Positions 17,206-25,685 of a DNA stretch of 56,206 nt are shown in pieces. The notes under the pieces are model-generated. The model was not told the DNA's origin and did no database searches. It saw only the letters and a program-made list of their open reading frames with translations. Numbering within the stretch: the stretch's first letter is position 1; each line of letters starts with the position of its first letter. A program made the translations under genes and the position numbers. This DNA comes from Pseudomaricurvus sp965662505 (lineage in GTDB: Bacteria > Pseudomonadota > Gammaproteobacteria > Pseudomonadales > Cellvibrionaceae), in the NCBI RefSeq assembly GCF_965662505.1, contig NZ_CBFIHX010000009.1, positions 1-56,206 of the forward strand, written 5' to 3'.

Positions 17206-18543
17206 GTGACTCAAGCTATTTCATATACGCAGGGCCCCGTGGGGCGTCAGCTTTACCGATTGGCAATGCCCGGAGTATGGGGGCTCGCAGCGACCCTCAC
17301 TTTTAGTGCCGCAGATGCGTTCTTCGTCGGTCAGTTGGGCAGTCACTCGTTGGCAGCGATGAGTTTTACGTTTCCGGTCGCGCTGCTGGTCACCACTATT
17401 GCTGTTGGGTTTGCGACAGGTGCGTCTTCTGTTTACGCACGTTTACTAGGCAATGGCATGCGACCTGAGGCGCGACGTGTGGCTGCTGACACTCTGGTTC
17501 TAAGTGTGTTTGTTTCCCTGGTGGTCATGCTTGCGGGTTGGTCACTGATGAATCCGACCTTTCAGTTGCTGGGTGCAGGTCCTGAAGTATTACCCCTTAT
17601 TGAAGCCTATATGTGGCCTTGGTATTGGAATGCCCCGTTTTTTGCCTGTTCGACAGTCATGGCCTCAATACTACAGGCATCCGGTCACACCAAAGTGGCG
17701 GGAATGATGATGGTGGGGGCCGCGCTGGTGAACATTATTCTCGATCCTTTATTGATCTTTGGGTTAGGTCCCTTCCCGCGAATGGAGATTGCCGGTGCAG
17801 CCTGGACAACGGTATTTTCCCGCGTTTTGTTGGTGGTGGTTGGTGCGTATTTTGTGGTGTGGCGGTATCAACTGATCAGCCTGCCTCATGTCAATTTGAC
17901 GCCCTTACTGAAGTCCTGGCGTTCGGTTTTGCATGTCGGTTTGCCTTCTGTTGCGACGGGCGTAGTGGTGCCAGTGGCAGGCAGTATTATTCTCATATTG
18001 GTTGCCGGTTACGGTCCGGATGCCGTTGCGGCACTGGGTGTAGTGCAGCGTCTTGAACCATTATTACTGATTGTGTTCTTTTCCTTGTCAGGGGTGGTGG
18101 GACCGTTCTTTGGTCAGAATATGGCCGCGACCCATCGCCATCGGCTGGATGAAGCGGTGCGGCTGCTCTTTAAATTCAGTATGGTCTTTAGCGCCATTGT
18201 CGCCTTGGTGTTGTGGCTATCCGGCCCCGTCATTGGCAGTTGGTTTTCCGATTCGGAAGAGGTGATTGCCGTAGTGGCGCTCTATTTCGTCATTATGCCG
18301 ATCAGCTATGGCTTCATAGGTTTGTCTATCAGTGCCACATCGGCTTTTAATGGCATGGGTAAGCCTTTGCCGGGCATGGTGTTGTCGATGTTACGGGTGA
18401 TTGGTTTTAATGTGCCTTTTGCTTTGGCTGGCCAGTGGCTCTGGGGTTTACCGGGTTTGTTTTTAGGTGTTTCTCTGGCGAATGTGTTGGCGGGCGGACT
18501 GAGCCAAGTCTGGATCAGCCGCGCATTAAAGAAAATGGCTTGA
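17206..18543 (+). CDS. MATE family multidrug/Na+ antiporter
   Basis: A 445-residue integral membrane protein with about twelve hydrophobic segments in two related halves, as expected for MATE exporters that expel cationic drugs or metabolites using Na+ or H+ gradients. Family-typical parts are LYRLAMPGVWGLAATLTFSAADAFFVGQLG at the N-terminus and VNIILDPLLIFGLGPFPRMEIAGAAWTT in the middle. The start is a GTG at 17206 with GGGGAA upstream. It is next to a Qnr-like pentapeptide protein on the same strand. This pairing raises the possibility of a small antibiotic-tolerance unit. Alternatively it exports a pathway intermediate. The IclR gene behind it is convergent. Confidence 0.93.
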   Translation: MTQAISYTQGPVGRQLYRLAMPGVWGLAATLTFSAADAFFVGQLGSHSLAAMSFTFPVALLVTTIAVGFATGASSVYARLLGNGMRPEARRVAADTLVLSVFVSLVVMLAGWSLMNPTFQLLGAGPEVLPLIEAYMWPWYWNAPFFACSTVMASILQASGHTKVAGMMMVGAALVNIILDPLLIFGLGPFPRMEIAGAAWTTVFSRVLLVVVGAYFVVWRYQLISLPHVNLTPLLKSWRSVLHVGLPSVATGVVVPVAGSIILILVAGYGPDAVAALGVVQRLEPLLLIVFFSLSGVVGPFFGQNMAATHRHRLDEAVRLLFKFSMVFSAIVALVLWLSGPVIGSWFSDSEEVIAVVALYFVIMPISYGFIGLSISATSAFNGMGKPLPGMVLSMLRVIGFNVPFALAGQWLWGLPGLFLGVSLANVLAGGLSQVWISRALKKMA

Positions 18544-18579
18544 AGCTGTTTGCAGTCAGTGTAAGCGGCTACAGTTTGA

Positions 18580-19386
18580 TCAGACATCATCACCGCTGAG
18601 CTGATTCGACAGTGCCCGCCCGGCCGCGGCCATTGCGCTCTGCAGTTCCGGCAGCCCTTCGCGTTGAATGGCGCTGCCGATACCAATGGCTACCAGTGCG
18701 TGGCTTAATTTATCGCGGCTTTTCCAAACCGGTGCTGCGAGTACCGTAACGCCGGAAATGTAATTGCCGGAATCAATCGCAAAACCCTGTTCGCGGGTTT
18801 GCTCAACCTGAGATTTCCACTCGTCAAACGCGGGCGCATCATCCCAGCGCAAGGTGTGAAACCTCGTTTCAATTTCTTCTTCCGAGTGATTACCGAAGGC
18901 GGCAATGCAGCGGCCAGTGGCGCTGATTAACGCCGGGAAACGGCTTCCCACCTGGGCGCTGATCTGAAAGCTGTTGCCATTAGCTTGAGATGTCGCCACC
19001 ACAACGATGTGCTCCAGACCCACAATATGTACACCGAGCATGGTAACCCCAAACTGCTGGCTGATGCGTTCCAGGAAGGGTTGTGCGAGGTCAGTGAATT
19101 GATTGCGTCTGAGCCAATGGCGAGCCAGTGTCAGTACGCCAGCTTCCAGTGCGTAGCGTTTGGTGTCCGGATCGAAGGAAACCAGCTCTTCTACAACCAG
19201 AGCCCGCAGGACGTGCAAACAGGTGCTGGGCACCAGGTTCAGTGTGTTGGCAATGGTCTGCAATCCCAGAGATGAATCGCTTTTTCCCAGCAGCCGCAAA
19301 ATGGCTGCTGCGCGAGCAATGGCGGGCGCTTTGCTGGTTTTTACAGATTCGGCAAGTTTCCGATCTTGTGTGGTTTTTGAAGACAT
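18580..19386 (-). CDS. IclR family transcriptional regulator
   Basis: A 268-residue regulator with an N-terminal winged helix (AIARAAAILRLLGKSDSSLGLQTIANTLNLVPSTCLHVLRALVVEELVSFD) and the C-terminal IclR effector domain (VASTGRCIAAF-type block as ISATGRCIAAFG, and FAIDSGNYISGVTVLAAPVW). IclR proteins commonly control aromatic or acid catabolic operons by sensing a pathway intermediate. It is transcribed divergently from the acyl-CoA ligase at 19539, with 152 bases between starts, so it probably controls that promoter and its own. The A-rich intergenic region also contains one of the 13-bp repeats, so a second regulator may act there. Confidence 0.93.
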   Translation of the reverse strand: MSSKTTQDRKLAESVKTSKAPAIARAAAILRLLGKSDSSLGLQTIANTLNLVPSTCLHVLRALVVEELVSFDPDTKRYALEAGVLTLARHWLRRNQFTDLAQPFLERISQQFGVTMLGVHIVGLEHIVVVATSQANGNSFQISAQVGSRFPALISATGRCIAAFGNHSEEEIETRFHTLRWDDAPAFDEWKSQVEQTREQGFAIDSGNYISGVTVLAAPVWKSRDKLSHALVAIGIGSAIQREGLPELQSAMAAAGRALSNQLSGDDV

Positions 19387-19513
19387 ATTGTTGAGCTCGT
19401 TTGGTCGACTGGGATGCCAGTTTGTTCCCTTTATTCTAACATTGCATATATAAAATACAATTCTATATTTACAATAATCTGAGTTTGTGAGATTGTTTGG
19501 TTTCTAACAATAA

Positions 19514-19526
19514 ACACCAATGTTGA
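19514..19526 (+). promoter_or_regulatory. Candidate operator, 13-bp inverted repeat (site 4 of 7)
   Basis: ACACCAATGTTGA fits ACAMCAnTGTTGA and ends only 12 bases before the ligase start codon. A bound protein there would block transcription or translation initiation. Confidence 0.45.
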
Positions 19527-19538
19527 ATGGTTGACTAA

Positions 19539-21104
19539 ATGGCTAAGCTCACAGACTACACTTCCTATGCCGATGCCCAGGCTCACGCCAACTCCACGGC
19601 TCTGTGGGAATTGTTTGATGGCGATAAGGAATACCTCAATATCGCCAATGAATGTATGACTCGCCATGCCGATGGCAGTGGTCGCACAGCCGTGCGAATA
19701 GCCCACGACAATGGCGCTGACGAAATTCTGAGTTTCGACGAGATCGCTACCCGCTCAGCTCAGTTTGCACACTGGTTGGTAGAGAAAGGCATCAAGCCGG
19801 GTGACCGTATTGCTTTTATGCTGGAACCTTCGCTGCCGTTTTACACCAGCTTGTTTGGGGCCATGATGATGGGCGCAATCAGCGTGCCCTTGTTCACTCT
19901 GTTCGGCCTTGACGGTCTGCGTCTGCGTGTCGATGACTGTAAGCCCAGTTTGTTGGTGACTAACGAAGAAAAACTCGGGATCGCGGAGCAGGTTGAAGGT
20001 CTGAATGTGGTTGTTGCCAACGACAGCTTGCTGGAAGAGATCGGTCATTATCCGACATCCTTTGAGGCGCAATCCAAAGCCAGTGATCTGGCAGTGTTTC
20101 AGTACACGTCCGGCACGACCCGTGAATTACCGGCTGCGGTTAAGCACACTCACAAATCGCTGGTGACGTTAATGTTCGCTGCCCTTTACGGGACTGGCAT
20201 TCGTCCGGGAGATGAATACTTCTGTCCATCCTCTCCTGCCTGGGGTCACGGCTTGTGGCATGGAACCCTGGCACCTTTGGCGATGGGGGTGACTACCGGT
20301 ACCTTTGCCGGTCGCTTCGACGCCGAGCGTTTGATGAAAGCGATGCAGGATTACAAGATCACCAACATGTCGGCTGCCGCCACACATTACCGCATGATGA
20401 GAAACTCCGGCACCGCAAACAAGTTCACTTTTGCCATCAAGAAACTGTCCTTTACCGGCGAACCTTGTGATTCGGCAACGCTGGATTTTATTGAGGACAC
20501 TTTCCACGTTCCTGCCTGCAGCATGTACGGCACCACCGAAATTGGTGTTGTATTGGTCAACTTCCCGGGAGCAGAGGATTACGAAGTTCGTCCAGGCTCC
20601 CTGGGTAAACCGATTCCGGGTCTGAAACTGGAAGTCCAGCGCGCGGACGGTACACCGACATCGCCGGACGAAGTGGGTGAGTTGATGTTGTGGAAACGCG
20701 ATCATTGGGAAACCACCAAAGATCTGGCTCGTGTGGATGCCGACGGTTATCTGTATCACTGCGGCCGTGCGGATGATGTCATCATTTCTGCCGGTTGGAC
20801 CATGAGCGCTGTCGAAATTGAAAACACCATGCTGAAACACGAGAACGTGCAAGAGGTCGCCATCATTGGTGTGCCGGATGAGGCACGTGGTCAAGTTGTC
20901 AAAGGCTTTGTGGTTTCCGATCGTTCGGAAAGCGATGAGTTTGTCAAAGAGTTACAGAATTTTACCCGAGAGCGATTGGCTCAACATGAGTTCCCACGGG
21001 TGATTGAATTTGTGAATGAGCTGCCGAAAACGCCAGCAGGCAAGGTTCATCGCAAAATTTTACGTGACCGCGAAGCTGCGAAAGCAGCAGTGGCCAGCAA
21101 TTAA
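19539..21104 (+). CDS. AMP-forming acyl-CoA synthetase
   Basis: A 521-residue adenylate-forming ligase that would activate a carboxylic acid to its CoA thioester at the cost of ATP to AMP. The order of motifs is normal: phosphate loop at 189-202, MYGTTEIG, GRADDVIISAGWTMSAVEIE with the hinge region, and the C-terminal catalytic lysine in PKTPAGKVHRKILR. The phosphate loop is unusual: YTSGTTRELPAAVKH instead of YTSGTTGxPKGV, losing the conserved glycine and lysine. The A8 block resembles acetate, benzoate and medium-chain acid ligases. It begins a two-gene unit with the MaoC dehydratase (17-base gap) and is divergent from an IclR regulator. The acid is unknown. Confidence 0.92.
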   Translation: MAKLTDYTSYADAQAHANSTALWELFDGDKEYLNIANECMTRHADGSGRTAVRIAHDNGADEILSFDEIATRSAQFAHWLVEKGIKPGDRIAFMLEPSLPFYTSLFGAMMMGAISVPLFTLFGLDGLRLRVDDCKPSLLVTNEEKLGIAEQVEGLNVVVANDSLLEEIGHYPTSFEAQSKASDLAVFQYTSGTTRELPAAVKHTHKSLVTLMFAALYGTGIRPGDEYFCPSSPAWGHGLWHGTLAPLAMGVTTGTFAGRFDAERLMKAMQDYKITNMSAAATHYRMMRNSGTANKFTFAIKKLSFTGEPCDSATLDFIEDTFHVPACSMYGTTEIGVVLVNFPGAEDYEVRPGSLGKPIPGLKLEVQRADGTPTSPDEVGELMLWKRDHWETTKDLARVDADGYLYHCGRADDVIISAGWTMSAVEIENTMLKHENVQEVAIIGVPDEARGQVVKGFVVSDRSESDEFVKELQNFTRERLAQHEFPRVIEFVNELPKTPAGKVHRKILRDREAAKAAVASN

Positions 21105-21121
21105 ACTGAGGAGAAGAGAGA

Positions 21122-22249
21122 ATGTCTACCAACAAGTTTCCAAAAATTACTGAAGAAGGCCTGGCCTCTCTTCGCGAGCGTATCGGGGTTAAAATCACCA
21201 ATACTATTGAACCGTGGAACTACGAAGCCACTCGCGATGCGATTCGTCACTACGCACATGGTATCGGCGATAACAACCCTTTGTGGTGTGATCCAGAGTA
21301 TGCCAAGAAAACCCAATATGGTGATGTCGTCGCACTGCCAAGCTTTATGTTTACCACTAGCCGTATTATCTCCGGTTACTGTGGTGGTCTGTCAGGCGTT
21401 CACGCCATGTGGGCCGGTGCTGACTGGAACTGGCACAAGCCGGTTCTGCGTAACGACACCATTACCACCGAGGCTTACCTGAAGGATTTGGTTGAGCACA
21501 ACACCAAGTTTGCCGGTCGTGCGTTCCAGCAAATTTACCACGTAGATTTCTACAATCAGGACGGTGATCTGGTCGCAGATGCGGACAGCTGGGTATTCCG
21601 TACCGACCGTGACGAAGCTCGTGAGCGCGGCACCAAGTACACCGAAGCTCGTGGTCGTGTTGAGCCTTTCACCGATGAGCAGCTGGCTGAATGGGGTAAG
21701 TTATACGACGAAGAAGAAATTCGTGGTGCTGAAAAGCGTTATTGGGAAGATGTTAACGAAGGCGATGAACTGCCACGTATGATGAAAGGTCCAATGACGG
21801 TAACCGGTTTCATCTGTTACGCTCAGGGCTGGGGCGGTCTGTATATTCGTGCCAACAAACTGGCTCACGAAATGCAGAAGAAGCATCCGGGTACTGGTAT
21901 TAAAAACCGTTTCAATGTGCCTGACTGCCCTGAGCGAGTTCATTGGGATGAAGAGTTTGCTCTGGAAGTTGGCGCACCTGGTGCTTACGATTACGGTCCC
22001 GAGCGCTGCTCCTGGTTGACGCATCAGGCGACCAACTGGATGGGTGATGATGGCTTTCTGCGTAAGAGCAAGAGCGAAATCCGTCGCCATAACCCGGATG
22101 GTGATGTAATCTTTATCGACGGAACTGTGACTCGCAAGTGGGTTGAAGATGGCAAGCATCTGGTTGAAATCAAGCAGGTTGCCAAGACCCATCGCGATGA
22201 GTTGTCTGCTCAGGGGTATTCTATTGTTGAGTTGCCGACTCGCGGATAA
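21122..22249 (+). CDS. MaoC-like double-hotdog acyl-CoA dehydratase
   Basis: A 375-residue protein with two hotdog-fold halves. The N-terminal half (YEATRDAIRHYAHGIGDNNPLWCDPEYAKKTQYGDVVALPSFM) matches the FAS1-like/MaoC N-terminal dehydratase domain. The C-terminal half has GPMTVTGFICYAQGWGG and ends with a DGTVTRKWVEDG strand pair. Such proteins hydrate enoyl-CoAs or dehydrate 3-hydroxyacyl-CoAs, and are common in steroid and branched-acid degradation. A GAGGAGAAGAGAG ribosome site precedes the ATG. It lies 17 bases behind the CoA ligase and ends at a strong terminator, so ligase and hydratase form one unit: activate the acid, then hydrate its unsaturated form. Confidence 0.88.
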   Translation: MSTNKFPKITEEGLASLRERIGVKITNTIEPWNYEATRDAIRHYAHGIGDNNPLWCDPEYAKKTQYGDVVALPSFMFTTSRIISGYCGGLSGVHAMWAGADWNWHKPVLRNDTITTEAYLKDLVEHNTKFAGRAFQQIYHVDFYNQDGDLVADADSWVFRTDRDEARERGTKYTEARGRVEPFTDEQLAEWGKLYDEEEIRGAEKRYWEDVNEGDELPRMMKGPMTVTGFICYAQGWGGLYIRANKLAHEMQKKHPGTGIKNRFNVPDCPERVHWDEEFALEVGAPGAYDYGPERCSWLTHQATNWMGDDGFLRKSKSEIRRHNPDGDVIFIDGTVTRKWVEDGKHLVEIKQVAKTHRDELSAQGYSIVELPTRG

Positions 22250-22280
22250 TACGTGAGGTAAAGGTAAGTTAAACAATAAT

Positions 22281-22315
22281 GGCGGTTCCTTATTCTTCTA
22301 GGAACCGCCGTTTTT
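22281..22315 (+). terminator. Rho-independent terminator after the ligase-MaoC operon
   Basis: A perfect 9-bp stem GGCGGTTCC/GGAACCGCC with an 11-base loop is followed by GTTTTT. Confidence 0.93.
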
Positions 22316-22372
22316 ATTAAAAAATATTCTGCAGCACAATGTTATATTGATAGCGTATTTTTCAATAAAAAC

Positions 22373-22387
22373 TGAACGAAACGTTCA
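22373..22387 (+). promoter_or_regulatory. Candidate operator, TGAACG-AAA-CGTTCA
   Basis: TGAACGAAACGTTCA has perfect 6-bp arms around AAA, 84 bases before the CoA-transferase start. This form is typical of TetR-family operators. It differs from the 13-bp repeat, so it implies another regulator. Confidence 0.55.
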
Positions 22388-22470
22388 CTGAAATAATCAT
22401 AATAAAATGGATTGCTGTTCTCGAGGCAATCTTCATACAGAGTTGTCACTGACTGCAGGGTTGCCCATCT

Positions 22471-23688
22471 ATGCAAGAAGAGAATGACGCCCCAACCTGG
22501 GATGGTCCTTTACAGGGAATCAGAGTTCTGGATTTTACGCGCGTACTGGCGGGGCCTTCGGCTTCTCTGGCGCTGGCGGATCTGGGTGCAGAAATTATCA
22601 AGGTTGAACCACCTGGAATCGGTGATGAAACCCGTACCTTCCCGCCGTTTCGCAATGGTGAAAGCCACTACTATCTGAGCATCAATCGCGGCAAGAAAAG
22701 TATTGTGATTGATTTAAAGACGGAAGCGGGTATTAATTTAGCGAAAGATCTCGCATCGAAGTGTGACGTGGTCATTGAGAATTATCGCCCAGGAGTCATG
22801 GATCGTTTGGGGTTAGGTTATGACGTATTGTCAGCCATGAATCCGAAACTGATTTACTGTTCCATTTCTGGTTTCGGGCAGGATGGTCCAATGCGTGACA
22901 GGCCTTCGTTTGATATCGTCCTGCAGGCGTTGTCTGGCGCGATGAGTATCAATGGTGAGCAGGGTGGAGCGCCAACCAAGATGGGTATTCCGTTAGGCGA
23001 CTTGATTGGTGGAATAAACGGTCCGATTGGTATTTTGGCGGCACTCCACGAGCGGAATACCACAGGCCGCGGTCGTCTTATTGATGTCAGTCTTCTGGAT
23101 GGCATGATGGGAATGCTGGGGTATTTGGCTCAGATGGCCTTTTTCTCAGGAGAAGACCCTAAGCCACAGGGTTCTCAACACCCCAATCTGGTGCCTTATG
23201 GCAGTTTTCCCGCAGCCGACGGCTCTATCATTATTGCCTGCTTAACGAACAGTTTCTGGGTGCGTGTCTGTCAGGCGCTGGGCTGCCCTGAGCTTGCTAC
23301 AGACCCTCGGTTTGACATGATTGAGAAGCGGCGCGATGCTCGAGAGTTGGTCAATAGTATCGTGTCAGACTTCACGCAACAGAAGACAGTTCAGGAGCTG
23401 GTAGACCTCTTCAATGAGTTTCAGGTTCCCAATGCCCCTATTCTGGGGATACACGATGCCTTATCTCAGCCTCAGGCGGTTGCTCGTAACATGGTGGTTG
23501 AAACAGAGCATCAGTCATTGGGTAATATTCCGATTGTGAACCGACCGATTAAATTTCCTGGCGATGAACAGCCAGTGCCCTCTGCGCCGCCAGTTTTGGG
23601 GCAGGATACCGATGGCATTCTCAAGGACGTGCTGGGTATGAGTGAGGCTGATATTCAGGCCCTTAGAACCGCTCAAACAGTCAATTGA
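22471..23688 (+). CDS. CaiB/BaiF (class III) CoA-transferase family protein
   Basis: A 405-residue class III CoA-transferase. IRVLDFTRVLAGPSASLALADLGA, IIKVEPPGIGDETR, NRGKKSIVIDLK and the catalytic Asp177 in GIPLGDLIGGINGPIGILAAL are present. Its glycine-rich segment before the aspartate and its N-terminus are close to formyl-CoA and succinyl-CoA-dependent members, but the donor is not predictable. It is a single-gene unit preceded by a 6-3-6 inverted repeat (22373-22387) and a strong terminator. It probably activates one acid intermediate of the pathway without spending ATP, next to the ATP-dependent ligase at 19539. Confidence 0.93.
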   Translation: MQEENDAPTWDGPLQGIRVLDFTRVLAGPSASLALADLGAEIIKVEPPGIGDETRTFPPFRNGESHYYLSINRGKKSIVIDLKTEAGINLAKDLASKCDVVIENYRPGVMDRLGLGYDVLSAMNPKLIYCSISGFGQDGPMRDRPSFDIVLQALSGAMSINGEQGGAPTKMGIPLGDLIGGINGPIGILAALHERNTTGRGRLIDVSLLDGMMGMLGYLAQMAFFSGEDPKPQGSQHPNLVPYGSFPAADGSIIIACLTNSFWVRVCQALGCPELATDPRFDMIEKRRDARELVNSIVSDFTQQKTVQELVDLFNEFQVPNAPILGIHDALSQPQAVARNMVVETEHQSLGNIPIVNRPIKFPGDEQPVPSAPPVLGQDTDGILKDVLGMSEADIQALRTAQTVN

Positions 23689-23784
23689 ATTGGTTGTTAT
23701 TTGATCAAAATTAACCTGTATTAGGTTTCTGTTGATGCTCGTGGTGATTTGACCCTGTGTCCATGACTTCCCCGACTTTAGAGC

Positions 23785-23802
23785 ATAGAATCTGGAGCAT
23801 AA
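23785..23802 (+). promoter_or_regulatory. Promoter-like motif shared with 35658-35675
   Basis: ATAGAATCTGGAGCATAA matches ATAGAATCCAGAGTATAA at 35658 in 15 of 18 positions. Both lie upstream of genes likely to belong to the same pathway. It may be an extended -10 region or a binding site. Confidence 0.3.
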
Positions 23803-23803
23803 A

Positions 23804-23818
23804 ACTTGCTCGGCAAGT
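23804..23818 (+). promoter_or_regulatory. Candidate operator, ACTTGC-TCG-GCAAGT
   Basis: ACTTGCTCGGCAAGT has perfect 6-bp arms around TCG. It sits immediately downstream of the promoter-like motif and 43 bases before the SDR start, a classic repressor position. Confidence 0.5.
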
Positions 23819-23860
23819 GATGTTCAAAGACAAAATACAGCAAAGAGACAGGGGTAAAGC

Positions 23861-24772
23861 ATGTCAGAATTGAGATTTGATGATCGCGTAGCGGTAATTA
23901 CTGGTGCCGGACGAGGACTGGGTCGAGCCTACGCTTTGCTTCTTGCGTCCAAAGGGGCCAAAGTCGTTGTCAATGACCCCGGTGTCAGCATGAAGGGCGA
24001 TGGGGTAGACGCAGGGCCGGCGGAAGAAGTGGTTCAGGAAATCAAAGCCGCCGGTGGCGAAGCCGTTGCCAATACCGATTCAGTCGCGACCCCCGAAGGT
24101 GGTCAGGCCATGATTGATACGGCGCTGAGCAACTACGGACGAGTTGACATCCTGATTCACAACGCTGGCATTGTGCGTCGTGCCACATTGGATGAGATGA
24201 GTATTGACGACTTTGAAGATGTACTCGATGTCCATTTGCGCGGTGGTTTTCATGTGGTGCGCGCAGCGTATCCACACATGAAAAAGGCTGGCTACGGTCG
24301 CATCGTGATGACCGGTTCCATCAACGGTCTGTACGGCAACGCTGGCGCTGCCAATTACAGTGTGGCCAAAGCGGGCCTGCAGGGCTTGTCCAATGTGGCT
24401 GCGATTGAGGGCGAAGAGTTTGGCATCAAGAGCAATGTGATTCTGCCTGCAGCGGTGACCCGTATGTCTGAAGGCGTCGATACCAGCGCCTTTCCGCCGA
24501 TGGATCCGAATCAAGTAGCACCGGCGGTGGGCTGGTTGGCTCATGAGTCCTGTTCAGTCACTGGCGAAATGCTGATTTCTGCTGCTGGTCGCGTGGCCAG
24601 AGCCTACTCAGTTGAGACACCAGGGGTTTACCAACCAACCTGGACTGTCGAGCAGATCAGTGAGCAGATGGAGAATATCCGCAATGCGGATGAGACGCAG
24701 GTATTTGACCCCGTGCCACTCGGCCATATTGATCATCTGAAGTTCAGCTTCGCCATGGCCAGTAAAAAATAA
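23861..24772 (+). CDS. SDR family protein similar to the dehydrogenase domain of MFE-2
   Basis: A 303-residue SDR. VITGAGRGLGRAYALLLASKGAKVVVNDPG at the N-terminus, with an acidic NDPG after the second strand, is the signature of the (3R)-hydroxyacyl-CoA dehydrogenase domain of multifunctional enzyme type 2. NAG at 101-103, Ser153, Tyr166 and Lys170 (YSVAK) complete the site, and the extra C-terminal 60 residues also fit that group. It probably oxidises a 3-hydroxyacyl-CoA with NAD, following the MaoC hydratase at 21122 in the pathway. It forms an operon with the thioesterase 20 bases downstream. Confidence 0.9.
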   Translation: MSELRFDDRVAVITGAGRGLGRAYALLLASKGAKVVVNDPGVSMKGDGVDAGPAEEVVQEIKAAGGEAVANTDSVATPEGGQAMIDTALSNYGRVDILIHNAGIVRRATLDEMSIDDFEDVLDVHLRGGFHVVRAAYPHMKKAGYGRIVMTGSINGLYGNAGAANYSVAKAGLQGLSNVAAIEGEEFGIKSNVILPAAVTRMSEGVDTSAFPPMDPNQVAPAVGWLAHESCSVTGEMLISAAGRVARAYSVETPGVYQPTWTVEQISEQMENIRNADETQVFDPVPLGHIDHLKFSFAMASKK

Positions 24773-24792
24773 ATGTTCCGAAGGATAGCAGC

Positions 24793-25197
24793 GTGACGAT
24801 GGAAAACTGGACGCGGAAAGAAATGAAGGGCATTCCAGCATCACTGAATGCCCTGTGGACGCAGAAAGGTGAAGACGGCTGGCGTTACGCTGTGCAGTTG
24901 GATGAAAGTCACGCTAATGCTCAGGGCGTTATCCATGGTGGTGTCTTGATGACCTTTATGGATCACGCTTTGTCTTTGATGGTGTGGGAAAAGTCAGATC
25001 GAGCCTTATGTTCCACCGTTCATTTAGACAGTCATTTCCTCAGCGCCGTCCATCCTCCAGCTTTTGTCGAGCTTGAAGGCGAGATCCTGAAACAGGGACG
25101 AAAGCTGGCCTTTGCCCGCGGTGTCCTCAAAGTGGATGGCAAAGCCGTGATGGAAGGTAAGGGTGTGTGGAGTATTAGCCGCCCTTCTAAAAAGTAG
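24793..25197 (+). CDS. PaaI-type hotdog thioesterase
   Basis: A 134-residue single-hotdog protein with the family block NAQGVIHGGVLMTFMDHALSLMVW, where HGG and the aspartate of the long helix are the usual acyl-CoA thioesterase features. It would hydrolyse acyl-CoA to release CoA, for example to rescue CoA from dead-end intermediates. The GTG at 24793 is taken as the start because AAGGA lies 7 bases upstream; an ATG at 24799 is possible. It is the second gene of the 23861 operon. Confidence 0.88.
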   Translation: MTMENWTRKEMKGIPASLNALWTQKGEDGWRYAVQLDESHANAQGVIHGGVLMTFMDHALSLMVWEKSDRALCSTVHLDSHFLSAVHPPAFVELEGEILKQGRKLAFARGVLKVDGKAVMEGKGVWSISRPSKK

Positions 25198-25271
25198 TCG
25201 TCCTCCTAAAAAATAGACGCCCTTTTAAAGAGTCGTGGTCAATACATTCTCACTCTAAGTTAAAATCCTAA

Positions 25272-25314
25272 GTGAAAAATCCAAGGTAAGGGCTACCCGC
25301 CCTTACCTTGGATT
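25272..25314 (-). terminator. Terminator with a 15-bp perfect stem
   Basis: AATCCAAGGTAAGGG (25278-25292) pairs with its exact complement at 25300-25314. The T-run lies on the minus-strand side, so it terminates the leftward lipoprotein gene and may also stop the thioesterase operon. Confidence 0.8.
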
Positions 25315-25397
25315 ATAACGAGCCGTCAGCTAGTGGCCACATATGTATCTCTGACGTTTTATCAGTGAAGATATGCCGATGTGTGGCGAACCATTAT

Positions 25398-25685
25398 TTA
25401 GTCGTTAACATCATCGTCTTCAGGCATATCGACATTTACGTCGGGTACACTTATCGTCTCGGTCTTGGTATCCACGTCGACGTCGACGTCTGGCACTTCC
25501 ATTTCGACCTCTTTAGACTCCACAGAAACATCTGCAGTATCGACATCATATTCGGGCATATTCCCTCCTTCCATGGAAACATCCACATCGGGAAGTTCGC
25601 CCTCTTCAGTTTGGTCGACGTCACAAGCTGACAAAGTAGCTACGGCACTCAATAACATGGCACTGTAAATCATTTTACGTTTCAT
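25398..25685 (-). CDS. Small acidic repetitive lipoprotein
   Basis: A 95-residue protein starting MKRKMIYSAMLLSAVATLSACD, a lipoprotein signal with lipobox LSAC, so lipidation is expected at Cys21. The mature part is almost entirely acidic and repetitive (DVDV, DVSV, VPDVDVDVD, VPDVNVDMP), with the DNA showing short GTCGAC-type repeats. It has no catalytic motif. The pattern could bind calcium or other cations, or be a disordered surface spacer. An AAGGAG-like ribosome site precedes the start. I recognise no named family. Confidence 0.75.
   Translation of the reverse strand: MKRKMIYSAMLLSAVATLSACDVDQTEEGELPDVDVSMEGGNMPEYDVDTADVSVESKEVEMEVPDVDVDVDTKTETISVPDVNVDMPEDDDVND

Noticed and set aside
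22333..22345. AGCACAATGTTAT as another operator copy
   Set aside because: Three mismatches, and a better distinct palindrome lies nearby at 22373.
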